This document shows, piece by piece, positions 48,754 to 58,578 of a DNA stretch of 64,000 nucleotides (position 1 is its first letter; every line of letters begins with the position of its first letter). The translations under genes were made by a program, and so were the position numbers. Under the pieces are notes generated by a model. The model was not told the origin of the DNA, ran no database searches, and saw nothing but the letters and a program-made list of their open reading frames with translations. This stretch comes from Hoeflea sp. Lineage in GTDB: Bacteria; Pseudomonadota; Alphaproteobacteria; Rhizobiales; Rhizobiaceae. Where the stretch lies: assembly GCA_019084245.1 (NCBI GenBank), contig JAHRFE010000007.1, forward strand, positions 175,924 to 239,923. The letters are read 5' to 3'.

Positions 48754-50666
48754 TCAACCTCTCTTGACGGGCGAAGATAGCTCGGAAAGCCGGGTATCCT
48801 GATCCAGTATCATTCGCATGGCGTCCTCTGCGTGCATGGGCCTGCCGTAAAGATATCCCTGAATCAGGTCGGGCTGAAGCTTGGCAAGGATTTCCATCTC
48901 GTCTTCCGTTTCAACGCCTTCGAGAACGCATCGCAGATCGAGCTTTCTGCACAGACCGATGATGCCGGAAACGATTTCCTTCGATGTCGTGCTGTGGGGG
49001 ACCTTGCGGATGAAGCTCCTGTCGATCTTGACCTTGTCCAGCGGCAGCTGATCGAGATACTCGAAACTTGAATATCCGGATCCGAAATCGTCGAGAGCGA
49101 CCTTGCATCCGCTGCCCCGCAGGGCGGCAAGCATGGTCCTCGAGGTATTGATGTCCGACATGACCGCTGTTTCGGTAATCTCGAATTCGATACGGCTTGG
49201 TGAAATGCCGGATCGCATGATCTGACCCAGCAAGGACAGAATGAACAACCGGTCCGATATGTCCTTGCCCGAAAGGTTGAAGGAGAGGCTGATGTCCAGG
49301 GGCCACGTCGCCAGTGTGGCAAGCCCCTTTCTGAACAGGATGTCCGTGACTTTGCGGATATGGCCCGAGCGTTCCGCCGCGCGGATGAAAAGGTCGGGGC
49401 GCACGAGACCGAGCTTCGGGCTTTGCCAGCGTGCAAGGGCTTCAAAGCCGACAACACGTTGCATGCCAGGTGAGTATTGCGGTTGAAACAGAAGAAACAG
49501 CTCGGTCTCGAGATCGCCTTCGCGCAATGCGCGTTCGATTTGGATGGCCTGTTTCATTTCATCGTCTTCAGCCGTGTCAAACAGGATGCACTGGCCGCGG
49601 TGATGCTTCTTGGCCTTGTAGAGTGCGAAATCGGCTTTTTCGTAAAGCTGAGCACGTGAAGACCCCATGCTCGGGAAATGGGAAAATCCGGCAGAAACGC
49701 CGACGGCCAGTTCCATGAGTTCTATGGAGTAGGGAAGGCTGATTGCCTTGATGGCATTGTCGCCAAGCTGCCTGACCTTCTCTTCACTAAAATTTCCAGG
49801 CACAATGATCACGAATTCATCACCGCCGATACGTCCAAACGTGACGCCCTCGACGTTGAGGTTGGCGGCGCGCTCGACAACGGCGCACAGCAGAGTGTCG
49901 CCGATGATATGGCCGTACACATCATTGATCGTCTTGAAGCCATCGAGGTCTACGATGCCCATCCAGAATGGCCGGCGTTGCTCGACGAGGTAGTCGATTT
50001 TCTGAAAAATGGCGCGCCGGTTCGGGACGCCCGTCAGCATGTCGGTATTGGCGAGCCGCTGGGCCCCGGCCGCCAGTTTGTCGGCCAGCAGACGAGCGTC
50101 AATCTGCCGAAGAATTGCCTTTCTCAGCAGTGTAGCCATGCTGAAGGAGGCGAAGGCGGTGGCGACGCCAATGGAGACATACTGTGTGAACAGTTCAGGC
50201 GGGAGACTGGAGGCGAACCAGTAAGCGTCGCCAGTGACAGGAAAACGCTGAAAATCGTGACCCTGAGGGTGACGCCGGTCGTTGAAAAAATGACCGCCAT
50301 AAGTGCGAAATAGATGAGCTTTGACTGCTCGAAGTGAAGCAGCAGGTAACTCAATACGTTGAAATACACCAACAGGTTGATGAACAGACCTGTCAGTTCG
50401 AGCCTGCCCAGCGAGATTGATTTCCTGGCAAGCACATGCTGTCTGAGCAGGTAGTAGCTCAAGGCCGTGATGGAACTGATGGACGCAAGCATGGCAAGGT
50501 ACAGACCTCTTTCGTCCTGCCAATGGCTCCAGGTTATGTAGCAATAGTAGATACATCCAGGCACAAGAATGGAGCTGATAATTGGAATATAGGCATTTGA
50601 AATAGCTTGATTTCGGATTGGATCGGACGGTGATTTGAGTTTTTCGATCCAGTTGCTGGAAGCCAT
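48754..50666 (-). pseudogene. GGDEF-EAL gene split by a frameshift
   Basis: The 5' part (50666 down to about 50240) encodes MASSNWIEKL and five or six membrane helices; the frame then runs out of sense after FSVFLSLATL. The next frame picks up at about 50225-50245 with TGDAYWFASSLPPELFTQYV and continues through a last helix, GGDEF (RIGGDEFVIIVPG) and EAL (GFEALARW, LSFNLS, FEITETAVM, LDDFGSGYSS, LEGVETEDEM) to 48754. All catalytic motifs are intact, so a single one-base change (insertion of one or loss of two) separates two halves of one gene. It may be a real mutation or a sequencing error; if real, the cytoplasmic part could still be made from an internal start. Confidence 0.85.
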
Positions 50667-51317
50667 GAGATTACCTATCCCGAACGAGCATTGAGAGGCC
50701 GCGCATACCGTTCATGTAATTTGCGGAATATTGTCCATGAAGCTGAAAGTGCGTGCCTGATGGTTCAGTAACCGGCGTCCTTGTCCTTGTCTGCCATCCT
50801 CCAAATCTGGCAGTAATTGATAAATAATTGGTAATGATTTGAATGTGTGTTTTAGCGGTGCTCAGGTGGATGAGCCTCCATCGTGTCTGCCTTTGTTTTG
50901 CCAGGATGGTGTAACTTGTCAGCGGCTGTATTTGTTGACCGGAATGCAGAGACTTGAGACCTTCTATCCCGCAAGCCGCCAGGGCGAAGATCTGTCGCGT
51001 GAAAGGAACTTTCCCGCATTTGGCAACTTCACCTTGCGTGTGCTCTCTCAGTAAAGGAATTGTGGCTGAAGGATTCTGCGATCGCTTGGCGCGGGCCGGG
51101 TGGGGGCTCCGGCTTGGGGCAGTGCTTTGCACATGATCCGGAAAAGCGCCGCAATCGCCTGTGCGGCATGCATCTGGATGGCTTGGCGCAACCTTCGACC
51201 TGTATTCTGGACTGTAACTTGCCCAACCCGGCAATTTTTGACGAAAGCCGGATGGCAGGGCGCGCGGACCGACGGCGGCAAGTGGGTGCGTGCGAACGTG
51301 GCGAGACGAGGGACTGA
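50667..51317. other. 651-base gap between GGDEF-EAL gene and ddlB
   Basis: No convincing gene is seen. The left part (50667-50850) is AT-richer and would hold the promoter of the GGDEF-EAL gene. The right part must hold a promoter for ddlB-ftsQ-ftsA-ftsZ, because the upstream genes point the other way, but no clear -35/-10 pair could be picked. An inverted repeat GCCGCA/TGCGGC lies at 51148-51167. A short + frame 51060-51317 touches the ddlB start but resembles no family. Confidence 0.5.
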
Positions 51318-52256
51318 ATGACTTCCGACACACCAAAGAAACATGTGGCCGTGCTGATGGGCGGGTTTTCCTCGGAACGGCCGGTGAGCCTCGCGTCGGG
51401 CAAGCCCTGCGCCGATGCGCTGGAGAACGCCGGCTACCGGGTCACCCGCGTCGATGTCGGCAAGGATATCGCCGCGGTGCTCAGCGAGCTCAGGCCCGAT
51501 GTCGCCTTCAATGCGCTGCACGGGCCTTATGGCGAGGATGGCACCATCCAGGGCATCCTCGAATATCTTGGAATTCCCTACACCCATTCCGGCGTCACGG
51601 CTTCCGCGCTCGCCATGGACAAGCGGCTCTCCAAGATCGTCGCCAAGGCAGTGGGCATCCCGGTGGCGGAATCGAAGGTGATGAACCGGCACGAGTTCAC
51701 CTCGGCGCATCCGATGACGCCGCCCTATGTGGTCAAGCCGGTGAATGAAGGCTCGAGCTTCGGCGTCGTCATCGTCCAGGAGAACCAGAGCCATCCGCCG
51801 CAGGTGATCACCTCCAACGAGTGGAAATATGGAGACGCGGTGATGGTCGAGCGCTTCATCGCCGGACGCGAACTCACCTGCACCATCATGGGCGACGTGG
51901 CGCTGGCGGTCACCGAGATCGTGCCGCAAGGACACAGCTTCTATGATTATGACTCCAAATATGTCCCCGGAGGCTCGAAACACGTTTGCCCGGCGGAAAT
52001 TTCACCAATTGTTTACCAAAAAATACGTAGGTTGGCTTTGAAGGCGCATCAAGCGATCGGTTGTCGCGGCGTGAGCAGGTCCGATTTCCGCTATGACGAC
52101 CGTTTCTCCGAGAATGGGGAGGTCATCTGGCTCGAAATCAACACCCAGCCCGGCATGACACCGACATCCTTGGCGCCCGAAATGGCCCTGCAGGCGGGGC
52201 ATTCGTTCGAAGAATTTGTCAGTTGGATGGTGGAGGACGCTTCGTGTCGCCGATGA
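51318..52256 (+). CDS. ddlB: D-alanine:D-alanine ligase
   Basis: ATP-grasp enzyme of 312 residues that makes the D-Ala-D-Ala dipeptide used by MurF. N-terminal [55 protein letters not shown], the ATP loop [13 protein letters not shown] and the C-terminal metal/substrate site [15 protein letters not shown] are all present. Its stop overlaps the ftsQ start region by 13 bases. It is the first gene of the second half of the dcw cluster. Confidence 0.97.
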   Translation: MTSDTPKKHVAVLMGGFSSERPVSLASGKPCADALENAGYRVTRVDVGKDIAAVLSELRPDVAFNALHGPYGEDGTIQGILEYLGIPYTHSGVTASALAMDKRLSKIVAKAVGIPVAESKVMNRHEFTSAHPMTPPYVVKPVNEGSSFGVVIVQENQSHPPQVITSNEWKYGDAVMVERFIAGRELTCTIMGDVALAVTEIVPQGHSFYDYDSKYVPGGSKHVCPAEISPIVYQKIRRLALKAHQAIGCRGVSRSDFRYDDRFSENGEVIWLEINTQPGMTPTSLAPEMALQAGHSFEEFVSWMVEDASCRR

Positions 52257-53173
52257 CGGAAAACCAAGGCAGAGCCGCTCAAGCGGTGACGGCGTCCGGA
52301 CGCGAAGCGTTCCCGGGCGCTTTCGTTCTGCCGCGTTTTCTGCGCCGTCCCGCCCGCTATTTCGCGGCCCTTGCAACGGGCCGCGTCGATATCCGTCCGC
52401 ATGCTGGCTCCGTCGCGGCCTGTGCCTTCCTCGCCGCCACCGGCTTTTACGGCATGGCGCTTGGAGGCCACACCCTCGCAGTCACGCAAGCTGTCACCAC
52501 CGGCGCGGGCTTCGCGCTGGAGGACGTCCAGGTCAGCGGCAACAAAGAGACTTCCGACATCGATATCCTGCAGCAGCTCGGACTTGACGGCACCACATCG
52601 GTGGTTGCCATCGACGCCCATGCGGCGCGCGAAAAGCTGTTGCAGCTGCCCTGGGTCACCGATGCGCGGGTGCAGAAAATCTATCCGCGCGGCCTGTCGG
52701 TCTCGCTCATCGAGCGCGAACCGGTCGGCATCTGGCAGCATGGCGACATGCTGTCGCTGATTGATGCGCGCGGCGCGGTGATTGCGCCGCTCACCGGCGC
52801 CCGTCACGCCGATCTGCCGCTTTATGTCGGGTTCGGAGCCGATCGCGCCGCCGATGAGCTCGAAGCCCGGCTGCTGTTTCATCCCGATCTGCGCGCCCGG
52901 GTGAAGGCCGCCATCCGCATCGCCGACAGGCGCTGGGATCTCCGCCTCGACAATGGCGTGACGCTGAGCCTGCCTGAAGACAATATCGGTTCGGCGCTGG
53001 AGCGGTTCGCACAATTCGATGCCGGCCGGGACGTGCTGTCGCGCGATATCACCGCCGTCGATCTGAGGCTTGAAGACCGGATAACGCTCAGGCTCTCCGA
53101 AGCTTCTTTCGAACGCCGCAAGGAAGCCCTTGAGGCGCGGGCGAAGGCGATCAAGGCGGAGAAGAAGACGTGA
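52244..53173 (+). CDS. ftsQ: cell division protein FtsQ
   Basis: Bitopic divisome protein of about 309 residues. A cytoplasmic part (1-45) with [11 protein letters not shown] is followed by one membrane helix (about 60-77), a periplasmic POTRA domain (about 85-155; [20 protein letters not shown]) and the FtsQ beta domain ([20 protein letters not shown]). GTG at 52244 has GGAGG seven bases upstream; the ATG at 52253, which overlaps the ddlB stop, is the alternative. Overlaps ftsA by four bases (GTGA). Confidence 0.94.
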   Translation: MSPMTENQGRAAQAVTASGREAFPGAFVLPRFLRRPARYFAALATGRVDIRPHAGSVAACAFLAATGFYGMALGGHTLAVTQAVTTGAGFALEDVQVSGNKETSDIDILQQLGLDGTTSVVAIDAHAAREKLLQLPWVTDARVQKIYPRGLSVSLIEREPVGIWQHGDMLSLIDARGAVIAPLTGARHADLPLYVGFGADRAADELEARLLFHPDLRARVKAAIRIADRRWDLRLDNGVTLSLPEDNIGSALERFAQFDAGRDVLSRDITAVDLRLEDRITLRLSEASFERRKEALEARAKAIKAEKKT

Positions 53174-54498
53174 GCCTGTTCCGCCCCTCATCCGTGCTGC
53201 CCCGGCTCAAGCCGCTGTCGACCAAGCGGGTCAGCATCGTCACCGTGCTCGACATCGGCTCGTCCAAGGTGGTCTGCATGATCGGCCGCCTGACCCCGGT
53301 TGAAGGCAGCGAAATTTTGTCCGGCCGCACCCACAAGATCGAGATCATCGGGCTTGGTCACCAGAAATCCCGCGGTCTCAAGGCCGGCGTGATTTCCGAC
53401 ATGGATGCGGTGGAGAATTCGGTGCGCCTGGCCGTCGATGGCGCCGAGCGCATGGCCGGCGTCACTGTCGAAAGCCTGATCGTCAACGTCACCGCCGGTC
53501 GGCTGAAAAGCGAAACCCATTCTTCCTCGGTCAATCTGGGCGGCCACGAGATCGCCTCGGGCGATCTGGCCAAGGTGGTCAACGCGGCGACACGGCAGAG
53601 CCAACTCAACGAGCGCGCCATCCTGCACTCGCTGCCGTCGAGCTATACGCTCGATGGCGAGCGCGGCATCTCTGATCCGGCCGGCATGTATGGCGACCTT
53701 CTGGGCGTCGACATGCATGTGCTGACGGCTGATCGCGCACCGCTCAGGAATCTCGAATTGTCGATCAATCGCGCCCACCTCACCGTCGAGGCCATGGTGG
53801 CGACGCCTTATGCCTCCGGGCTTGCGGCGCTGGTTTCCGACGAGGCCGAAATGGGCTGCGCCACCATCGACATGGGTGGCGGCACCACCACGATCTCGGT
53901 GTTCTCCGAAGGCAAGCTGGTGCATGCCGATGCGATCGCGCTTGGCGGCCAGCATGTGACCATGGATCTGGCGCGCGGGCTGTCGACACGGCTCGACGAC
54001 GCCGAGCGCATCAAGGTGGTGCACGGCTCGGCCCTGCCGCAGGCCGGCGAGGACCGTGACGTGATCTCGATCCCGCCGATCGGCGAGGACGAGCGTGACC
54101 TGCCGACCCATGTGCCGCGCGGCCTGGTCTCGCGCATCGTGCGCGCCCGGGTCGAGGAAACACTGGAAATGCTGCGCGACCGCATCCAGCAGTCGGGCTA
54201 CTCGTCGCTTGTCGGCAAGCGCATCGTGCTGACCGGCGGCGCAAGCCAGCTGACCGGCCTGTCCGAATCGGCACGACGGATACTTGCGCGCAATGTGCGG
54301 ATCGGCCGGCCGCTGGGGGTCTCCGGACTGCCGGCGGCGGCCAAGGGGCCGGCATTCTCCACGGCGGTGGGCCTGATGATTTATCCGCAGGTCGCCCATC
54401 TCGAATCACATGGCTCTGGCGAGGGCGGCTTTGCCGCCATGGCCGGCGCAGGCGGACGCCTGTCCCGCATGGGACAGTGGCTCAAAGAGAGCTTTTGA
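53170..54498 (+). CDS. ftsA: cell division protein FtsA
   Basis: Actin-fold ATPase of 442 residues that tethers FtsZ to the membrane and recruits late divisome proteins. Phosphate-binding motifs [15 protein letters not shown] (about 26-40) and [16 protein letters not shown] (about 235-250) are present, and the C-terminal amphipathic membrane helix is [15 protein letters not shown]. It starts with GTG inside the ftsQ stop. ftsZ follows after 58 bases. Confidence 0.97.
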   Translation: MSLFRPSSVLPRLKPLSTKRVSIVTVLDIGSSKVVCMIGRLTPVEGSEILSGRTHKIEIIGLGHQKSRGLKAGVISDMDAVENSVRLAVDGAERMAGVTVESLIVNVTAGRLKSETHSSSVNLGGHEIASGDLAKVVNAATRQSQLNERAILHSLPSSYTLDGERGISDPAGMYGDLLGVDMHVLTADRAPLRNLELSINRAHLTVEAMVATPYASGLAALVSDEAEMGCATIDMGGGTTTISVFSEGKLVHADAIALGGQHVTMDLARGLSTRLDDAERIKVVHGSALPQAGEDRDVISIPPIGEDERDLPTHVPRGLVSRIVRARVEETLEMLRDRIQQSGYSSLVGKRIVLTGGASQLTGLSESARRILARNVRIGRPLGVSGLPAAAKGPAFSTAVGLMIYPQVAHLESHGSGEGGFAAMAGAGGRLSRMGQWLKESF

Positions 54499-54556
54499 AT
54501 TTACCAGATTGGCCCACGCGGCGGTGCGGCCATGCGACAAGGAAGGAACGGGTGCC

Positions 54557-56272
54557 ATGACCATCAATTTGCAGAAGCCGGACATCACCGAGCTGAAGCC
54601 GCGCATCACGGTGTTCGGCGTTGGCGGAGGCGGCGGCAATGCCGTCAACAACATGATCAATGCAGGGCTCCAGGGCGTCGACTTCGTTGTCGCCAACACG
54701 GACGCCCAGGCGCTGACCATGTCCAAGGCCGAACGGATCATCCAGCTTGGCGCTGCGGTGACCGAAGGACTTGGCGCAGGGTCGCAGCCGGAAGTCGGCC
54801 GCGCGGCCGCCGAGGAATGCATCGACGAGATCCTTGATCATCTCAACAGCACGCATATGTGCTTCGTCACCGCCGGCATGGGCGGCGGCACAGGTACCGG
54901 CGCCGCACCCGTTGTCGCCCAGGCCGCCCGCAACAAGGGCATCCTGACCGTCGGCGTGGTCACCAAGCCGTTCCATTTCGAAGGTCAGCGCCGCATGCGT
55001 CTGGCCGAGGCCGGTATCGAGGAATTGCAGAAATGCGTTGACACGCTGATCGTCATTCCCAACCAGAACCTGTTTCGCATCGCCAATGACAAGACCACCT
55101 TCGCCGACGCCTTCGCGATGGCCGACCAGGTGCTTTACTCGGGCGTCGCCTGCATCACCGACCTGATGGTCAAGGAAGGCCTGATCAACCTCGACTTCGC
55201 CGACGTCCGTTCGGTGATGCGCGAGATGGGCCGGGCCATGATGGGCACCGGCGAGGCATCGGGCGAGGGCCGCGCGATGGCCGCAGCCGAAGCCGCGATC
55301 GCCAATCCGCTGCTTGATGAAACCACGATGAAGGGCGCGCAGGGCCTGCTGATCTCGATCACCGGCGGCCGCGACATGACGCTGTTCGAAGTTGACGAGG
55401 CGGCGACCCGCATCCGCGAGGAAGTCGACGCCGACGCCAACATCATTCTGGGTGCAACCTTCGACGAAGCGCTCGAAGGCCTGATCCGCGTCTCGGTTGT
55501 GGCCACCGGCATCGACCGTGTCGAAGGCGCTGTCGAGCATCGCCCGATGATGACCGCGCCGCGCCCTGCTGCGCGTCCTGCCGCCAACGCGCAGCCGCAA
55601 GCCGCACAGGCCGCGCGTCCGGCACAGGCGCCCGCGGCCCAGCCGTCCATGGCGCCCGTCGCCAAGGATCCGGTGGCTGAAACCATCCTGACGGCGGAAG
55701 CCGAACTGGAGCGCGAACTCGACATCGCAACCAGGATGGACCTTGCCGCCAAGAGCCAGGCTCCCACCGACGTCGCCGCGCAACCCGGCTTTCAACCGCA
55801 AAGCCGCCTGTTTGCCGGCAATGGCGAGATGGCGGCGCCGCAGCAGCCGGCTATGACCGCACCGCAGCGCCCGGCCATGCCTGCGCCGCAGCAGCCTGCC
55901 GCACATGCGCCGGCCCTGCGGACCGAGCCAGAGCCGATGCGCATGCCGCGCGTCGAGGACTTCCCGCCGGTGGTCCAGGCCGAGATGGAGCATCGCGCCC
56001 AGCCGCAAGGCCATGCCGATGAGCGCGGTCCGATGGGGTTGCTCAAGCGGCTGTCGAACTCGCTCGGACGCCGCGAAGAGGACGAACCGGTTCAGGCCGT
56101 ACAGGCCGGCCCGGCGCCGCAGGCCCGGCGTCCATTGTCGCCCGAGGCCAGCGTCTATGCGCCGCGCCGCGGACTGCTCGACGATCAGGGCAGAATGACA
56201 CCGCAGGCACGCGCGAGTCACGAGGACGAACAACTCGAGATTCCCGCCTTCCTGCGCCGCCAGAGCAAGTGA
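54557..56272 (+). CDS. ftsZ: cell division GTPase FtsZ
   Basis: Tubulin-like GTPase of 571 residues that forms the Z ring. N-terminal [18 protein letters not shown], the GTP signature [15 protein letters not shown] (about 111-125) and the NxDxxD-like catalytic loop region [11 protein letters not shown]. The globular part ends near 320; a linker of about 230 Ala/Pro/Gln-rich residues leads to the conserved C-terminal peptide [12 protein letters not shown]. Such long linkers are usual in Hyphomicrobiales FtsZ. Start at 54557 after GGAAGGAAC. Confidence 0.98.
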   Translation: MTINLQKPDITELKPRITVFGVGGGGGNAVNNMINAGLQGVDFVVANTDAQALTMSKAERIIQLGAAVTEGLGAGSQPEVGRAAAEECIDEILDHLNSTHMCFVTAGMGGGTGTGAAPVVAQAARNKGILTVGVVTKPFHFEGQRRMRLAEAGIEELQKCVDTLIVIPNQNLFRIANDKTTFADAFAMADQVLYSGVACITDLMVKEGLINLDFADVRSVMREMGRAMMGTGEASGEGRAMAAAEAAIANPLLDETTMKGAQGLLISITGGRDMTLFEVDEAATRIREEVDADANIILGATFDEALEGLIRVSVVATGIDRVEGAVEHRPMMTAPRPAARPAANAQPQAAQAARPAQAPAAQPSMAPVAKDPVAETILTAEAELERELDIATRMDLAAKSQAPTDVAAQPGFQPQSRLFAGNGEMAAPQQPAMTAPQRPAMPAPQQPAAHAPALRTEPEPMRMPRVEDFPPVVQAEMEHRAQPQGHADERGPMGLLKRLSNSLGRREEDEPVQAVQAGPAPQARRPLSPEASVYAPRRGLLDDQGRMTPQARASHEDEQLEIPAFLRRQSK

Positions 56273-56301
56273 TCTTGCGGTAACATGTTGAAACATTGCC
56301 G

Positions 56302-56327
56302 GCATGGCGGCTCACCGGCCGCCATGC
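56302..56327 (+). terminator. perfect 10-bp hairpin after ftsZ
   Basis: GCATGGCGGC and GCCGCCATGC are separated by the loop TCACCG, 30 bases after the ftsZ stop. No T-run follows, so it may be a terminator needing help or an RNA-stabilising hairpin. Confidence 0.6.
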
Positions 56328-56334
56328 AGAATTG

Positions 56335-56349
56335 TTAACTAATTGTTAA
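56335..56349. promoter_or_regulatory. candidate CtrA site upstream of lpxC
   Basis: TTAA-CTAATTG-TTAA is an exact TTAA-N7-TTAA, placed eight bases after the ftsZ hairpin and 216 bases before lpxC. It may control an lpxC promoter in the ftsZ-lpxC gap. Confidence 0.6.
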
Positions 56350-56564
56350 ATATGGAGTATTTGATTTCGAGACGTGTTACAGCATCGTAACAGAAGGAAA
56401 AAAAGCGTGATTTGGAAACTGGGAACCATCGCCGTATCTTGCCTGACGACGACAAGGGGTTGGGGCAGGCAATCACGTGGGGGACACGTGGCGTTGCTCC
56501 TGGCAAATGGGGACAACATGGCCTTTATGGGTCGTGCCAAAACATGCGGGAAACGGCGGACCTT

Positions 56565-57518
56565 ATGAGCAGCGATGTAGTAGGCCTTCAAACCACGATT
56601 TCGAGGTCAATTTCGTTATCCGGCATCGGTGTTCATTCCGGTGAAAGCGTCTCCATTTCATTCCATCCCGCCGATCCCGATACCGGTATCGTTTTCAATC
56701 GCCAGCACGCGTCCGGCGAGATCATCAGTGTTCGCGCTGTTTCCTCCCAGGTTGGCTCCACGGATCTTTGCACGCTTCTGGGCAGGGCTCCGGACCGCTC
56801 GGTTGCCACCGTCGAACATCTGATGGCTGCACTTTATGCGCTCGGCGTCGACAATATCAGCATTGATCTGGATGGCAGCGAAGTTCCGATCATGGACGGC
56901 AGCGCCGCGGTGTTCATCGATGCGATCGACACGGCTGGCCTCGTCAATCATGCGGTCAAGCGCCGCTACGTGCGCGTCATCAAGCCGGTCCGCATCGAAA
57001 TGGGCGGTTCCTGGGCGGAATTCACCCAGCACAACGGCACCCGCTTTGAAATCGACATTGATTTTGATTCTGCCCTGATCGGCCGCCAGTCCTGGAAGGG
57101 TGAGGTCACTGCCGACACATTCCGCCGCGAACTGGCCCGCGCCCGCACCTTCGGCTTCATGCGCGATGTCGAGCGGCTCTGGGCCTCGGGCCATGCGTTG
57201 GGATCGTCGCTTGAGAACTCCGTGGTGATCGGCGACGACGACAAGGTCATCAATGTCGAAGGGTTGCGCTTCCGCGACGAGTTCGTCCGTCACAAGACGC
57301 TTGACGCCGTGGGCGATCTGGCGCTTGCCGGCGCCCAGTTCATCGGCTGTTACCGCAGCTATCGCGGCGGCCACAAACTCAATGCGCTGGCGCTCAGGGC
57401 GCTGCTCGCCGATCAGTCGGCCTATGAAGTGGTCGAGGCGCCTGCCCGCCGCAACACGGTTCGCCACGGCGAATTGGTGGCGGTCAATGCCGCAGCCTTC
57501 GCACCCTGGGCTGTTTGA
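56565..57518 (+). CDS. lpxC: UDP-3-O-acyl-GlcNAc deacetylase
   Basis: Zinc enzyme of 317 residues for the first committed step of lipid A synthesis. The start GLQTTISRSISLSGIGVHSG is typical. Zinc and catalytic residues are in VEHLMAALYALGVDN (about 80), RHKTLDAVGDLALAG (His and Asp, about 240) and the general-base region RGGHKLNALALRAL. The ATG at 56565 is chosen by homology over 56544. It is separated from ftsZ by 292 bases with a hairpin and a CtrA-like site, so it probably has its own promoter. Confidence 0.97.
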   Translation: MSSDVVGLQTTISRSISLSGIGVHSGESVSISFHPADPDTGIVFNRQHASGEIISVRAVSSQVGSTDLCTLLGRAPDRSVATVEHLMAALYALGVDNISIDLDGSEVPIMDGSAAVFIDAIDTAGLVNHAVKRRYVRVIKPVRIEMGGSWAEFTQHNGTRFEIDIDFDSALIGRQSWKGEVTADTFRRELARARTFGFMRDVERLWASGHALGSSLENSVVIGDDDKVINVEGLRFRDEFVRHKTLDAVGDLALAGAQFIGCYRSYRGGHKLNALALRALLADQSAYEVVEAPARRNTVRHGELVAVNAAAFAPWAV

Positions 57519-57700
57519 GCACCTGAACACCGTTATCCGTCGCAAATCCGGCCTACGCTCTTGTTTTCGAATAGGGCGTTTGCCACAAAATTGCGGCAAA
57601 GCGTCTTCATGACGTTGCGAAGTTCGGGCATTTCCGGATAGAAACGCGTGTCTGGTTCCGCGGGGCGTTGGCTTCCGCGGCAGTTGAGAGGTTTTGCAGG

Positions 57701-58567
57701 ATGATTTCTTCGGTCAAGGACAGGCGCGGGCGCGTGGTGAGAGTTGCGTTCCTGGTTGCCGGGCTGGCTGGCGTTTCGTCATTCGTGAGCGGATGCCAAT
57801 CCGATCCGGATATCGACATCACCGCCTATGCGCAGTCCATCGAACCTGCTGACGTGCTTTACAATCAGGGCCTTGCCAACCTTCAGGCTGGCCAGTTGAC
57901 CGAGGCCGGCCGCAAGTTCGAATCCGTCGACAAGCAGCATCCCTATTCCGAATATGCCCGCAGGGCGATGGTGATGAGCGCCTTCACCAATTACCGCCAG
58001 GGCCAGTATTCCGAGGCGATCAACACCGCCTCGCGCTACCTCAGCCTTTATCCCAATGATGAGGATGCGGCCTATGCGCAATACATCATCGGGCTTGCCT
58101 ATTACCGGCAGATCCCCGAGGTAACCCGTGATCAGCGCACATCGGCGCGCGCCATCGCCGCCTTTACGGAAGTGATCGAGCGCTATCCTGATTCCGAATA
58201 TGTCGAGGACAGCCAGTCCAAGCTGCGCTATGCGCGCGACCAGCTGGCCGGCAAGGAAATGCAGGTCGGGCGCTATTACCAGGAGCGCAAGGAATATGTG
58301 GCGGCGGCCAACCGCTACCGCCTGGTGGTCGAGCAGTATCCTAACACCCGTCAGATCGAGGAGGCGCTGGCGCGCCTTGTCGAGACCTATTATGCGATGG
58401 GGCTGGAAAGCGAAGCACAGACGGCGGCGGCCGTGCTCGGGCACAATTATCCCGAGAGCCAATGGTATGCGGATTCCTACAAGCTCCTGAGGACCCAAGG
58501 CCTTGAGCCGAGGGAAAACAAGGGCTCCTGGATTTCGCGCGCCGGGACCCGCCTCGTCGGCGCCTGA
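57701..58567 (+). CDS. bamD: outer-membrane assembly lipoprotein BamD
   Basis: TPR lipoprotein of 288 residues, part of the BAM complex that inserts outer-membrane proteins. Lipobox VSGC near residue 32, then five TPR-like repeats ([80 protein letters not shown]). The ATG at 57701 sits just after a GCAGG. recN follows after 11 bases. Confidence 0.95.
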   Translation: MISSVKDRRGRVVRVAFLVAGLAGVSSFVSGCQSDPDIDITAYAQSIEPADVLYNQGLANLQAGQLTEAGRKFESVDKQHPYSEYARRAMVMSAFTNYRQGQYSEAINTASRYLSLYPNDEDAAYAQYIIGLAYYRQIPEVTRDQRTSARAIAAFTEVIERYPDSEYVEDSQSKLRYARDQLAGKEMQVGRYYQERKEYVAAANRYRLVVEQYPNTRQIEEALARLVETYYAMGLESEAQTAAAVLGHNYPESQWYADSYKLLRTQGLEPRENKGSWISRAGTRLVGA

Positions 58568-58578
58568 AGCGGGCGGCG

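Noticed and set aside
50225-50260. Programmed ribosomal frameshift in the GGDEF-EAL gene
   Set aside because: No X XXY YYZ slippery heptamer in the right frame was found near the crossover, and this family is not known for recoding. A mutation or sequencing error is simpler.
51060-51317. 85-codon + frame ending at the ddlB start
   Set aside because: No domain, no ribosome site, and Arg/Gly/Cys-rich composition; more likely a non-coding leader.
54482-56305. 607-codon open frame on the - strand opposite ftsZ
   Set aside because: Antisense to ftsZ; Arg/Gly/His-rich with no domain.
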